This document shows positions 4,868 to 5,533 of a stretch of DNA of 5,533 bases, piece by piece; the first letter of the stretch is position 1, and each line of letters starts with the position of its first letter. Under the pieces are notes generated by a model that saw nothing but the letters and a program-made list of their open reading frames with translations, was not told the origin of the DNA and did no database searches. This DNA is from Bacteroidota bacterium (GTDB taxonomy: Bacteria; Bacteroidota; Ignavibacteria; Ignavibacteriales; Ignavibacteriaceae). The DNA is taken from contig JAEXTR010000109.1 in assembly GCA_023406915.1 (NCBI GenBank), positions 1-5,533 on the forward strand, read 5' to 3'. The position numbers and the translations under genes are program-made.

Positions 4868-5533
4868 TTACCGGATCAGATTTGTGACTTCCTGAAGCAG
4901 GTTGTCGGAAGTAGTGATTACCCTGGCAGATGCCTGATATCCACGCTGTGCAACAATCATTCTGGTGAATTCTTCTGCAAGGTCAACATTTGATTGTTCC
5001 AGCACACCAGAGCGAACATAGGTGGAGACTCCGTTACCGGGTTCAGTAATAAGCGGAATACCTGAGTTGGGACCTGCCTCGAATACGTTCTCACCTGATG
5101 AGAGCAGACCGCTGTAGTTTGTAAAGGATGCTATCATGATCTGAGCAAGCGTTTTTGAAGTACCGTTTGAGAATATTCCGAGTACCTTGCCCCACTGATC
5201 AACCGTTACATTTTCAAGTGATGCTGATGCAGAACCATTTTGTGAAAGGTCTGAAAGCGCGGAACTGCTTGAGGTCTGTGTTATACCTTTGAATCCACCG
5301 CCAAAATCAATCGTGATATTCTGGGTAGTAGCACCGCCACCAGGATTAAAGTTTACGATTGGGGAAACGCTGGGAGTTGCAATAGAACCGTTGGGGTTAA
5401 AAGTGATAACACCAATATTGTTTGAAAGGGATGTACCGGCAGTAGGAACATCTGCAGCCCATTTCCAGGTATTATCTGACAATTTTGTAAACTTAATGGT
5501 CATGGTATGTGCCAAACCAAGTGAGTCATAGAT
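4868..5533 (-). CDS. flgE: FlgE, flagellar hook protein (C-terminal part, cut by window edge)
   Basis: The last 221 residues are visible; the frame is open through the right edge, so the true start lies outside the window (a TTG at 5515 is only an internal Leu codon). The visible part starts in the hook D2 domain with IYDSLGLAHTMTIKFTKL and ITFNPNGSI, both typical of FlgE. It continues with QNGSASASLENVTVDQWGKV and an IASFTNYSGL-to-GPNSG stretch, and ends with the rod/hook C-terminal helix motif (visible residues 176-221: GVLEQSNVDLAEEFTRMIVA then QRGYQAS). FlgE polymerises into the hook, the universal joint between rod and filament, and is exported through the gate encoded by the next operon. 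The related FlgF and FlgG also share the C-terminal helix, but the D2 motifs favour FlgE. There is no cysteine in the visible part. An intrinsic terminator follows 44 bases downstream. Confidence 0.95.
   Translation of the reverse strand: MYDSLGLAHTMTIKFTKLSDNTWKWAADVPTAGTSLSNNIGVITFNPNGSIATPSVSPIVNFNPGGGATTQNITIDFGGGFKGITQTSSSSALSDLSQNGSASASLENVTVDQWGKVLGIFSNGTSKTLAQIMIASFTNYSGLLSSGENVFEAGPNSGIPLITEPGNGVSTYVRSGVLEQSNVDLAEEFTRMIVAQRGYQASARVITTSDNLLQEVTNLIR

Noticed and set aside
5504..5515. A second TTGGCAC on the minus strand, inside flgE
   Set aside because: The bases at the -12 position read ATGAC, not TTGC, and the site lies in conserved hook coding sequence (Gly-Leu-Ala-His-Thr), so it is not a sigma-54 promoter.
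4868..5515. Reading flgE as a complete 215-residue gene starting at a TTG at 5515
   Set aside because: The frame stays open to the window edge, and the six codons before the TTG (Ile-Tyr-Asp-Ser-Leu-Gly) belong to a conserved hook motif, so the TTG is internal.
1..5533. Possibility of a non-flagellar type III secretion (injectisome) cluster
   Set aside because: FliL, FliO, a CheY-binding FliM and a hook protein are all present, and these belong to flagella; the gate proteins match the flagellar forms.

Overview
The window is a stretch of a flagellar gene cluster, with every gene on the minus strand. Read in the direction of transcription (high to low coordinates), it holds the 3' part of flgE (hook protein), an intergenic region of about 230 bases, and then an unbroken run fliL-fliM-fliN-fliO-fliP-fliQ-fliR-flhB. 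The run leaves the left edge inside flhB. All nine products were assigned from family motifs readable in the translations. No mobile element, RNA gene, CRISPR array or foreign-looking gene is visible.

Layout. flgE (5533-4868) enters from the right edge. It is followed on the minus strand by a strong intrinsic terminator (about 4824-4780), so the hook transcript probably stops there. The rest of the gap holds a 14-bp perfect palindrome (4743-4756), a 7-bp inverted repeat (4703-4734) and a sigma-54 (RpoN) type -24/-12 promoter (4702-4686) that matches the core consensus exactly and faces fliL. From fliL (4640) to flhB the genes are separated by 4, 2, 2, -4, 0, -1 and -8 bases, which is the pattern of one polycistronic, translationally coupled operon.

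How the genes work together. FliM and FliN build the C-ring switch that sets the direction of rotation. FliL is a membrane protein associated with the stator and motor. FliP, FliQ and FliR form the core of the export gate of the flagellar type III secretion system. FliO is an assembly factor for FliP. FlhB is the gate component that switches substrate from rod/hook to filament type. FlgE is the main exported substrate during hook growth. The second operon therefore encodes the switch and the export gate, and the gene before it encodes a protein that passes through that gate.

Organism. The proteins are a complete, conventional bacterial set with standard genetic code (TAA, TAG and TGA all act as stops). 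fliR and flhB are separate genes, FliP has a signal peptide, and FliN is the short form without an extra CheC-like domain. Base composition looks moderately AT-leaning by eye. RpoN control and only occasional Shine-Dalgarno sequences fit a motile Gram-negative bacterium outside the enterics. A lineage near Bacteroidota/Ignavibacteria or another deep-branching diderm phylum is plausible, but this is a weak inference. I see no undescribed system here; the regulatory gap between flgE and fliL is the most informative non-coding part.
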